A DNA stretch of 6,650 nt, taken from the NCBI GenBank assembly GCA_947169455.1, contig CAMVPV010000081.1, positions 1 through 6,650 on the forward strand, written 5' to 3'. Both the position numbers and the translations under genes were made by a program. The notes beneath the pieces are model-generated. The model ran no database searches. It worked only from the letters and a program-made list of their open reading frames with translations, and was not told where the DNA came from. This DNA is from an uncultured Clostridia bacterium. GTDB taxonomy: Bacteria > Bacillota_A > Clostridia > Oscillospirales > Ruminococcaceae. Below are positions 1 to 5,455 of the stretch, one piece after another; position 1 is the first letter of the stretch, and every line of letters begins with the position of its first letter.

Positions 1-1083
1 ATCGGTATCGCCGGGCAGTGAATTTATGACGGACATCATACTCACTATCCGCTTTATTTCCTCTTCCGAGGGCGTATATCCGCAGGAAACACATCTTTCC
101 GATTCCATTTTCCCGCCGCATTCAGGGCATTTGCTGAAAATACTTATCCTGCCCGATGCGCGTCCCGTATCCTTTCCGCCGCATACATATCCGCAGGAGA
201 TGCATCTGCCGGCGCGGATATAATTCCCGCAGTCGGGGCACTTCTCCCCGTTGTATGAAACGCTGTTCCCCGATGAGAGTATCTTTGAGATATCGAGCCC
301 GCCTGAGACCTTTCCGAACATCGTCTGCATCAGCTCGATCTGGCTGTTATCGGGGGGCTTGTACCCGCATCCGGGGCACTTCCTGTCGGTGATAAATTCG
401 CCGCACAGCGGGCATTTGTCGAAAACGCTGTCCTTGCTTATCCTTATTATCTCAAAATCTTTGGAAGGGTCACGTCTGCCGGGCGCGGGCTTCTTGGTGA
501 GATCAACCTTTTTCACGGGCTTGGCGGGCTTTTCGGAATATCCGCAGGATATGCACCGCCCCATCCGCATGAAGCTGCCGCACTCGGGGCATTTAGCGTC
601 CTTCGGGCTTTTCACGCCGGACGCGAGCAGCGCCGCGACCTCGTCCCTGTTCCCGAGTATGCCGCCCATCATGGACACCATACGGTCGAGCTCCGCCTTG
701 TCCGGAGCCTTGTATCCGCAGGAGATACATTCGTCCCCTGCCATTTTTCCGCCGCACCGCGGACACAGCGGCGTATCGGCGGCTGCCGCAGCGGGGTCGG
801 CTTTCACCGCGCCGGGCTCATCGGGGTCGGGTACGAGCGGCGTGCCGTCCTTATATCCGCAGGAAACGCATCTTCCCGCAGTGATATGACCGCCGCACAC
901 GGGGCATACGATATCCTTATGTTCCTTTTCGCCGCCGCCGAGAAGTTCTGCCACACCGGCTGCACCTCCCGTGAGTGCGAGTATCTTGTCGAGCTCATGG
1001 CTGTCCGGAACGGTATATCCGCAGAAAATACACTTGTTCTTTTTTAATCTGCCGCCGCACAGCGGGCATTTTGGCGCACTCAT
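1..1083 (-). CDS. Multi-zinc-ribbon protein, at least seven ribbons, 3' end beyond the window
   Basis: The frame is open from an ATG at 1083 to the window edge, giving 361 residues without a stop, so the C-terminus is missing. The start is supported by GAGGTG at 1090-1095, six bases upstream. Seven zinc ribbons are visible, each exactly CX2C-X8-CX2C and each ending in CGY. Their first cysteines are at residues 6, 60, 107, 165, 224, 282 and 319. Two kinds alternate. Ribbons 1, 3, 5 and 7 are followed by a likely helix (for example PDKAELDRMVSMM after ribbon 3). In ribbons 1, 3 and 5 a second short hydrophobic stretch follows (VAELL, VAALL, ISKIL). Ribbons 2, 4 and 6 carry GRCxSCGY and lead into loose linkers. 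No signal peptide or membrane segment is seen, so the visible part is probably cytoplasmic. Such ribbons usually bind zinc structurally and mediate protein or nucleic-acid contacts; the specific function is unknown. It lies 72 nt after a membrane protein carrying the same ribbon module. Confidence 0.9.
   Translation of the reverse strand, partial: MSAPKCPLCGGRLKKNKCIFCGYTVPDSHELDKILALTGGAAGVAELLGGGEKEHKDIVCPVCGGHITAGRCVSCGYKDGTPLVPDPDEPGAVKADPAAAAADTPLCPRCGGKMAGDECISCGYKAPDKAELDRMVSMMGGILGNRDEVAALLASGVKSPKDAKCPECGSFMRMGRCISCGYSEKPAKPVKKVDLTKKPAPGRRDPSKDFEIIRISKDSVFDKCPLCGEFITDRKCPGCGYKPPDNSQIELMQTMFGKVSGGLDISKILSSGNSVSYNGEKCPDCGNYIRAGRCISCGYVCGGKDTGRASGRISIFSKCPECGGKMESERCVSCGYTPSEEEIKRIVSMMSVINSLPGDTD
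76..1068 (-). repeat. Tandem array of seven zinc-ribbon repeats in A/B alternation
   Basis: The ribbon cores lie at 1068-1015, 906-853, 765-712, 591-538, 414-361, 240-187 and 129-76. Every core has the spacing CX2C-X8-CX2CGY. Odd-numbered copies carry a helical tail and even-numbered copies do not, so the real unit appears to be a ribbon pair of about 95-117 residues, present three and a half times before the window ends. Spacing between successive first cysteines is 54, 47, 58, 59, 58 and 37 residues, so the linkers have diverged while the cores have not. This is a protein-level repeat; the DNA copies are clearly diverged outside the cysteine knuckles. Confidence 0.85.
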
Positions 1084-1116
1084 ACCGTTCACCTCGCAAA
1101 AGTAAAAATACGGCGT

Positions 1117-1138
1117 GACCCGGGCAAAGCTCCCGGTC
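1117..1138 (-). terminator. Weak terminator-like hairpin before the multi-ribbon gene
   Basis: Read on the minus strand, GACCGGG and CCCGGGTC can pair as a seven-base-pair stem with one bulged G around a seven-base loop. Six bases further on comes TATTTTTACTTTT. An overlapping alternative pairs GCTCCC (1145-1150) with GGGAGC (1129-1134). The gap of six bases between stem and T-run, and the interruptions in that run, make this weaker than a typical intrinsic terminator. It may be an attenuator, an RNA-stability structure, or chance in a GC-rich spacer. I see no convincing promoter in the 1084-1155 gap. Confidence 0.3.
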
Positions 1139-1155
1139 GGGACGGGGAGCCCCGC

Positions 1156-1845
1156 TTACAGGAACCACGGTACAAATATCTTGAAAATACCGATGAATAT
1201 AGCTATCCTTGCAAACCTCTGTATCTGCGGGTCGTTGGTTTTCATCATCAGTGCACTGAGTATTATCATCAGAACCGACGGACAGAACAGAAGATACAGT
1301 GCTATGAACAGTTTTCTGAACCTGCTCTGAAAGACGTTCTGTGCGATGTTCCGCACTGCGTCCGCAAAGTGCAGCCGCCCTGTCTGAGCGTTCTGATAAT
1401 TATACTGATTGTTATAATTGTTCTGAACGTTATACTGGTTGTTATTGATATTGCGGTTATTATACTGATTGTTGTACGGCATATTGTACTGATTATTCTG
1501 AGCGCCGTTCTGCGGCAGGTTGTTCACGTTCCCCGCGACAGGCGGCTTGCTGAAATGCGCGACCTTGATATTCGGGATATTCCGCTGCTCCGCCTGTGCC
1601 TCGTAGTACTTCGGCGGAAAAATATCCTGTTCGGCAGCCTCCTCCGGCGTCACATCACGCATGGGCATAGGCACGGGCTCCGGTTCGGGTTCGGGTTCGG
1701 GCGCCGGATAGCTGACCGGGTCGGCGTCCATCATATTGGTCATATAATCGAGTTCGTCCTTGTCCGGGAGAACATATCCGCAGGACGGGCATTGTCCGCC
1801 GACGACATTCTCACCGCACAGAGGACATCTTTCGTTTATGTTCAT
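1156..1845 (-). CDS. Membrane-anchored zinc-ribbon protein with low-complexity linkers
   Basis: This is a 229-residue protein of unknown function, read in order as follows. One CX2C-X8-CX2CGY zinc ribbon (Cys7, 10, 19, 22) is followed by a helix beginning PDKDELDYMTNMM. A Pro-Glu repeat follows (residues 47-62), then an acidic/polar stretch. Next is an Asn/Gln/Tyr-rich region (106-152) and an amphipathic basic segment (157-178). Last are two likely membrane segments near 179-201 and 212-229. The predicted shape is a cytoplasmic ribbon on a long flexible tether anchored by a C-terminal hairpin; topology is inferred. There is no signal peptide. An ATG at 1920 in the same frame would add 25 residues, but they lie inside accC. 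The start at 1845 is preferred because AGAGGA sits six bases upstream and the ribbon begins at once. It follows accC by 13 nt, so it is almost certainly co-transcribed with the FASII genes. Ribbon and helix closely resemble ribbon 3 of the next gene. Confidence 0.85.
   Translation of the reverse strand: MNINERCPLCGENVVGGQCPSCGYVLPDKDELDYMTNMMDADPVSYPAPEPEPEPEPVPMPMRDVTPEEAAEQDIFPPKYYEAQAEQRNIPNIKVAHFSKPPVAGNVNNLPQNGAQNNQYNMPYNNQYNNRNINNNQYNVQNNYNNQYNYQNAQTGRLHFADAVRNIAQNVFQSRFRKLFIALYLLFCPSVLMIILSALMMKTNDPQIQRFARIAIFIGIFKIFVPWFL
1390..1530 (-). repeat. Asn/Gln/Tyr-rich low-complexity repeat inside the membrane zinc-ribbon gene
   Basis: Residues 106-152 of the 229-residue protein contain four NNQYN-type units, with Gln at 119, 127, 137 and 147, so the later units are ten residues apart. 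At the DNA level a 15-base word, ATTATACTGATTGTT on the plus strand, occurs exactly at 1399-1413 and 1459-1473, with a variant midway at about 1429-1443. This gives a 30-base period that points to growth by slippage or short tandem duplication. Such a region is probably disordered and may vary in length between strains. Confidence 0.8.
1660..1707 (-). repeat. Pro-Glu/Pro-Met repeat linker
   Basis: Residues 47-62 of the 229-residue protein read as alternating Pro with Ala, Glu, Val or Met, including four Glu-Pro pairs. The underlying DNA repeats a six-base word (GGTTCG on the plus strand). Alternating Pro-Glu tracts are typically stiff, extended spacers; here the tract separates the zinc ribbon from the rest of the protein. 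Confidence 0.7.
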
Positions 1846-1851
1846 GGCGTT

Positions 1852-1857
1852 TCCTCT
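1852..1857 (-). promoter_or_regulatory. Ribosome binding site fixing the start at 1845
   Basis: AGAGGA lies six bases before the ATG at 1845 and directly after the accC stop codon (1859-1861). It decides against the longer reading from 1920, which would begin deep inside accC. Confidence 0.75.
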
Positions 1858-1858
1858 G

Positions 1859-3211
1859 TTATCTGAGCGGGCTGCCGAATTTTTCCGTAAGGTAGGCGAT
1901 ATCGTACTTTCCCTCGGCAAATACGGGGTCTCTTATCAGTTCGAGCTGGAAATCTATATTGGTATCCACGCCCTCAACGATAAATTCGGCGAGAGCCCAT
2001 TTCATTTTTGCGATAGCCTCTTCGCGTGTGGGAGCGTAGGCTATCAGCTTCGCTATCATGCTGTCATAGAAGGGTGATATAGTGCAGCCCTGATATGCTG
2101 AGCTGTCTATGCGTATCCCCGGACCGCCCGGCGTATGCAGCGCGGTTATCCTGCCGGGGCTTGGACGGAACCCCTTCGCGGGGTTCTCCGCGTTTATGCG
2201 GCATTCTATCGCGTGACCGCGCACCGCTATATCCTTCTGTGAAAATCCGAGCGGTTCGCCGTCCGCGATCTTTATCTGTTCCTTCACGAGGTCGATGCCG
2301 GTGACGAATTCGGTTATCGGATGCTCTACCTGTATGCGGGTGTTCATCTCCATGAAGAAGAACTCACCGCTCCTGTCGAGCAGGAACTCTATCGTGCCCG
2401 CATTGTAATATCCGCAGACCTGCGCCGCCTTGACCGCTGCCGCTCCCATCCTCTCGCGGAGTTCCGGCGTCATGACCGAGGAGGGCGCTTCTTCGAGCAC
2501 CTTCTGGTTGTGCCGCTGCATCGAGCAGTCGCGCTCTCCGAGGTGAACGGCATTTCCGTGCTTGTCGGCGAGTATCTGGAATTCGATATGCTTCGGGTTT
2601 TCGATGAACCTCTCCATATATATGCTGTCGTTCCCGAAAAAATCCATAGCTTCGCGGCTTGCAGCCATTGCCTGTGCTTCGAGCTCGGAGGGGTCGCGCA
2701 CAAGGCGTATGCCGCGTCCGCCGCCGCCTGCCGCCGCCTTTATCAGCAGAGGATAGCCTATCTCCTCCGCGGTGCGCTTTATCTCATCTATACCGGAAAC
2801 GGAGCCGTCCGAGCCCGGTATAACGGGAACTCCCGCCTTTTTCATAGCGGATTTTGCCGCTGCCTTGTCCCCGAGCATTTCGATCGATTCGGGGGAAGGA
2901 CCTATGAAATTGATGCCGCACTTGCGGCACATCCCCGCGAATACCGGATTTTCCGAGAGAAAGCCGAAGCCCGGGTGGACGGCATCCGCACCGGTTATCT
3001 CACAGGCAGCTATTATGCGCTTCATATTGAGATAGCTGTCCTTTGATGCGGGAGGGCCGATGCACACAGCTTCGTCGGCAATTTTCGCATGGAGAGCGTT
3101 CCTGTCGGCAGTTGAAAAGACCGCAGCGGTCTTTATCCCCATTTCGCGGCAGGCGCGGATTATTCTGACCGCTATCTCGCCGCGGTTGGCGATAAGGACT
3201 TTGTTTATCAT
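1859..3211 (-). CDS. accC: Acetyl-CoA carboxylase, biotin carboxylase subunit
   Basis: AccC uses ATP and bicarbonate to carboxylate the biotin on AccB, the first half-reaction of acetyl-CoA carboxylase in the cytoplasm. The 450-residue product is of normal family length. The N-terminal preATP-grasp domain opens with KVLIANRGEIAVR and contains HPGFGFLSENP (79-89). The ATP-grasp domain has the glycine-rich loop KAAAGGGGRGIR (158-169), Lys116, the NQKVLEEAP segment (235-243) and Glu288. The catalytic stretch RIQVEHP starts at Arg292, giving Arg292, Gln294, Val295 and Glu296, and Arg338 also falls at the position known from E. coli AccC. All key residues look intact. An upstream in-frame ATG at 3244 would overlap fabZ and add eleven unconserved residues. 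The ATG at 3211 has AGAGG eight bases upstream and begins right at the conserved sequence. It follows fabZ by 19 nt. The usual partners accD and accA do not follow. Confidence 0.97.
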   Translation of the reverse strand: MINKVLIANRGEIAVRIIRACREMGIKTAAVFSTADRNALHAKIADEAVCIGPPASKDSYLNMKRIIAACEITGADAVHPGFGFLSENPVFAGMCRKCGINFIGPSPESIEMLGDKAAAKSAMKKAGVPVIPGSDGSVSGIDEIKRTAEEIGYPLLIKAAAGGGGRGIRLVRDPSELEAQAMAASREAMDFFGNDSIYMERFIENPKHIEFQILADKHGNAVHLGERDCSMQRHNQKVLEEAPSSVMTPELRERMGAAAVKAAQVCGYYNAGTIEFLLDRSGEFFFMEMNTRIQVEHPITEFVTGIDLVKEQIKIADGEPLGFSQKDIAVRGHAIECRINAENPAKGFRPSPGRITALHTPGGPGIRIDSSAYQGCTISPFYDSMIAKLIAYAPTREEAIAKMKWALAEFIVEGVDTNIDFQLELIRDPVFAEGKYDIAYLTEKFGSPLR

Positions 3212-3219
3212 AAAGAAAG

Positions 3220-3224
3220 CCTCT
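3220..3224 (-). promoter_or_regulatory. accC ribosome binding site inside a small inverted repeat
   Basis: AGAGG at 3220-3224 lies eight bases before the preferred accC start and settles it against the ATG at 3244. It is embedded in GAAAG-AGG-CTTTC (3215-3227), a perfect five-base-pair inverted repeat with a three-base loop. That structure could partly hide the site, but it is AT-leaning and short, so any effect would be mild. Confidence 0.6.
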
Positions 3225-3230
3225 TTCCGA

Positions 3231-3659
3231 TCATTTGATTGCAAATGTTATCTCTGCGACGACGGCTTTTTCGCCGTTCACCGTAGCAACGCCCTTTCCG
3301 ACGCCGATGGGTCCCTTTACCCTTGTTATCTCAACTTCGAGCTTCAGCGTGTCGCCGGGGACTACCTGCCTGCGGAACTTTGCTTCCTTGATACCGCCGA
3401 AAAAGCCTGTCTTGCCCTTGTTCTCCGGCAGAGCGAGCATAGCGGCGCAGCCCGCCTGTGCGAGCATCTCCACCATGAGCACGCCCGGCACGACCGGATA
3501 ATCCGGAAAATGCCCCTTGAACCAGAATTCATCCGGAGACATGAATTTTTCTGCAACGCATCTTACGCCCGGTTCAAGCTCGGTTATCCTGTCGATGAGC
3601 AGGAACGGCTCTCTGTGCGGGATAAGCTCCTTTATCTGTTCCTTTTCAAGAATTTCCAT
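3231..3659 (-). CDS. fabZ: 3-hydroxyacyl-ACP dehydratase FabZ
   Basis: FabZ removes water from 3-hydroxyacyl-ACP to give trans-2-enoyl-ACP in each elongation round. The 142-residue product is a complete single hot-dog domain of normal length. It starts with the family-typical I-x-x-L-I-P-H-R-x-P-F-L-L-I-D (residues 9-23). The active-site stretch [11 protein letters not shown] follows, with catalytic His50, and then Glu64 in VEMLAQAG. The start at 3659 has AGGAG seven bases upstream. It lies 13 nt after accB and 19 nt before accC. Gram-positive clusters often place fabZ between accB and accC, so context and sequence agree. FabA-type isomerase activity cannot be excluded from sequence, since some Gram-positive FabZ relatives (FabN) isomerise, but nothing here specifically suggests it. 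Confidence 0.97.
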   Translation of the reverse strand: MEILEKEQIKELIPHREPFLLIDRITELEPGVRCVAEKFMSPDEFWFKGHFPDYPVVPGVLMVEMLAQAGCAAMLALPENKGKTGFFGGIKEAKFRRQVVPGDTLKLEVEITRVKGPIGVGKGVATVNGEKAVVAEITFAIK

Positions 3660-3672
3660 GATAGTACTCCTG

Positions 3673-4164
3673 TTACTTTATTATCATTATCGGCTGATCG
3701 TACTCTACGGTCTGACCGTCCTTTGCGATTATTTCGGTAACTGTGCCGTCGTAGTCGCTCTGTATCTCGTTCATCAGCTTCATTGATTCGATTATCATGA
3801 GGACATCGCCCTTCTTCACGGTCTGCCCCACAGTCACGAACGGCGGCTTGCCGGGTGCGGGCGCGGCGTAGTATGTGCCTACTATCGGAGATTTCACGAC
3901 GTTGCCGTTGTAGGCGGTCTGTGTATCCACCGAGGGAGCAGCATCGGCAGCCGCGTTGTTCGCGGTCGCGGGCATGATATCATGCTGCATCGGGGGATAT
4001 CCCATGAACTGAGGAGGCATGGGGCGCGGTTCGTGGTGATGGTGCCTTTCGAGGGTGAGCTTCGCATCTCCGTTTTCGAGAACGAGCCGGTCGAGCTTCT
4101 TTTCGTCCATTATCTCCGCGAGTTCCTTTATGGTTCCGGTGCTTACATCATTTAAACCAAGCAT
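3673..4164 (-). CDS. accB: Acetyl-CoA carboxylase, biotin carboxyl carrier protein
   Basis: AccB carries biotin between AccC and the carboxyltransferase. The 163-residue product has an N-terminal helical region (about 7-40), a flexible middle, and a C-terminal biotinyl domain (about 88-163) opening with [10 protein letters not shown]. The biotin-attachment motif is ESMKLMNEI with Lys129, 34 residues from the end as in E. coli BCCP. Serine replaces the commoner alanine before MK; biotin attachment should still be possible because the Met-Lys is kept. The linker is unusual: four consecutive histidines (41-44) followed by a Pro/Met-rich stretch, rather than the Ala-Pro linker typical of the family. 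AAGGAAG at 4172-4178 supports the start. It lies 21 nt after fabF. Confidence 0.96.
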   Translation of the reverse strand: MLGLNDVSTGTIKELAEIMDEKKLDRLVLENGDAKLTLERHHHHEPRPMPPQFMGYPPMQHDIMPATANNAAADAAPSVDTQTAYNGNVVKSPIVGTYYAAPAPGKPPFVTVGQTVKKGDVLMIIESMKLMNEIQSDYDGTVTEIIAKDGQTVEYDQPIMIIK

Positions 4165-4185
4165 TTCCGTTCTTCCTTTCCGGTA

Positions 4186-5427
4186 TCATTCACTGAATTT
4201 CCTGATGCATACAGTTGCGTTGTGACCGCCGAACCCGAGGCTGTTGGAAAGCGCCGCATTTACGGTCATGTTCCTGTTACCCTCGGTGCAGTAATCAAGG
4301 TCGCATTCGGGATCAGCCGTCCTGTATCCGACCGTGCGGTGTACGAAGTCGTCACGGCAGGAAAGTGCGGTGACTATCGCTTCTATGGCGCCTGCCGCCC
4401 CGAGCAGATGTCCCGTCATGGATTTGGTGGAGTTTATGCTCACCTTGCGGGCAGCTTCTTCGCCGAGCGCGAGCTTTATCGCGCGTGTCTCGTACTTGTC
4501 GTTCAGCCCGGTGGAGGTGCCGTGCGCATTGATATAATCTATATCCTCCGCCTTCAGACCCGCCTCGGTGTAAGCCATCCTCATGCCTTCTGCGGCAACT
4601 TCGCCCTCGGGGGCGGGGCTGGTCATGTGGAAGGCGTCGCAGGTAGCGCCGTATCCCGCGATCTCCGCGTATATCTTCGCGCCCCTTGCCTTTGCGTGTT
4701 CGTATTCCTCTATCACGAGCATACCGCTGCCCTCGCCGAGAACGAATCCGTTCCTCTCTGCGTCGAAGGGTATCGAGCAGCGTTCGAGGTCGGTTGAGCG
4801 CGAGAGCGCCTTCATGTTATTGAAGCCCGCGAGCGCGAATTCGTTCAGGCAGGATTCCGCACCGCCCGCAAGGCATACATCGAGGTAGCCGTCCTTTATC
4901 TTGTGGAAAGCCTCGCCTATCGCGTGTGTTGCGGAAGCGCAGGCTGTGGTCGTGCAGAAATTGGCGCCGCGGAATTTTGTGTACATGGCTATCTGACCGG
5001 CAGCCATATTGCCTATTGTCATAGGTATATAGAACACCGACACCTTGCCGGGACCCTTTTCAAAATATTTCTTGTATTCATCGCCCGTAAGACCGAGACC
5101 GCCGATGCCTACCCCGCATATTACGCCGGCGCGGTAGGGGCTGATATCACCGAAGTCGCTGCCGCAGTCCGTCATAGCTTCCTTTGCGGCATATACCGCA
5201 AACTGCGTGAACCGCTCCATGCGGCGTATCTCTTTCCTGTCGGCGTACTTTTCAAGCGGGAATTCCTTTGCGGGAGCGCCTATCCTCACTTCAAAGCCGT
5301 CCGAAACGATATCGTCCAGATATGCGAAGCCGAGCTTGTTCGCCTTTATATTGGAATAGAATTCTTCCACGGTGCTGCCCAGCGGCGAGACGATGCCCAT
5401 ACCCGTGATAACTGCTCTTCTTAACAT
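4186..5427 (-). CDS. fabF: Beta-ketoacyl-ACP synthase II
   Basis: FabF condenses malonyl-ACP with acyl-ACP, extending the chain by two carbons with loss of CO2. Starting at 5427 the product has 413 residues, the normal length, and begins MLRRAVITGMGIVSPLG like its family. With this numbering the catalytic residues fall where expected: Cys163 in TTACASATHA, His302 in NAHGTSTGLND, Lys335 and His340 in STKSMTGHLLGAAG. The C-terminal GFGGHNATV loop is also present, so both thiolase-fold halves are intact. An ATG at 5436 would add three residues, but it sits only two bases from the ribosome binding site. It follows fabG by 28 nt. FabB-like function is less likely, given this operon context. A complete set of catalytic residues and the close family match make the call secure. 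Confidence 0.96.
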   Translation of the reverse strand: MLRRAVITGMGIVSPLGSTVEEFYSNIKANKLGFAYLDDIVSDGFEVRIGAPAKEFPLEKYADRKEIRRMERFTQFAVYAAKEAMTDCGSDFGDISPYRAGVICGVGIGGLGLTGDEYKKYFEKGPGKVSVFYIPMTIGNMAAGQIAMYTKFRGANFCTTTACASATHAIGEAFHKIKDGYLDVCLAGGAESCLNEFALAGFNNMKALSRSTDLERCSIPFDAERNGFVLGEGSGMLVIEEYEHAKARGAKIYAEIAGYGATCDAFHMTSPAPEGEVAAEGMRMAYTEAGLKAEDIDYINAHGTSTGLNDKYETRAIKLALGEEAARKVSINSTKSMTGHLLGAAGAIEAIVTALSCRDDFVHRTVGYRTADPECDLDYCTEGNRNMTVNAALSNSLGFGGHNATVCIRKFSE

Positions 5428-5438
5428 AAGTTCCATAA

Positions 5439-5445
5439 CTCCTCT
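5439..5445 (-). promoter_or_regulatory. fabF ribosome binding site, ambiguous between two starts
   Basis: AGAGGAG lies two bases before the ATG at 5436 and eleven before the ATG at 5427. Two is too close for normal initiation and eleven is a little long. The 5427 start is preferred because the protein then begins at the conserved N-terminus and its catalytic residue numbers match the family. Confidence 0.6.
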
Positions 5446-5455
5446 GTAAAAATAA

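Noticed and set aside
251..889. Long plus-strand open frame with recurring YPQETH-like words.
   Set aside because: It is antisense to the multi-ribbon gene, and its repeats are only the reverse reading of the zinc knuckles. No ribosome binding site or family motif.
1015..1068. Ribbons as rubredoxin-type iron sites.
   Set aside because: Rubredoxin has its two CX2C knuckles far apart in a roughly 50-residue fold; the eight-residue spacing here fits a small zinc ribbon.
76..1785. A 12-base word, ATATCCGCAGGA on the plus strand, recurring at 76-87, 187-198, 538-549, 853-864 and 1774-1785, with near copies at 713-723 and 1015-1025; it looked like a regulatory or recombination repeat.
   Set aside because: Every copy encodes the same Ser-Cys-Gly-Tyr knuckle of a zinc ribbon in the same frame. 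The constant GGA glycine codon reflects a wider habit: five of seven other Gly-Tyr pairs in the window's FASII genes also use GGA before Tyr. Coding constraint plus codon-pair bias explains it.
1..1845. The zinc-ribbon genes as displaced or degenerate accD.
   Set aside because: AccD ribbons have a longer spacing between cysteine pairs and are followed by a carboxyltransferase domain; neither gene shows that domain.
1369..1866. Plus-strand frame of 165 codons rich in Ile, Val and Leu, resembling a membrane protein.
   Set aside because: It is the reverse reading of the Asn/Gln/Tyr repeats of the 229-residue gene, which has a good start, operon context and a recognisable domain.
2321..3046. Plus-strand open frame of 241 codons antisense to accC.
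   Set aside because: accC is a complete, motif-perfect gene on the other strand; the open frame follows from its GC-rich codon usage.
4222..4797. Plus-strand frame of 191 codons antisense to fabF.
   Set aside because: fabF is intact on the minus strand with all catalytic residues; the shadow frame has no recognisable motif.
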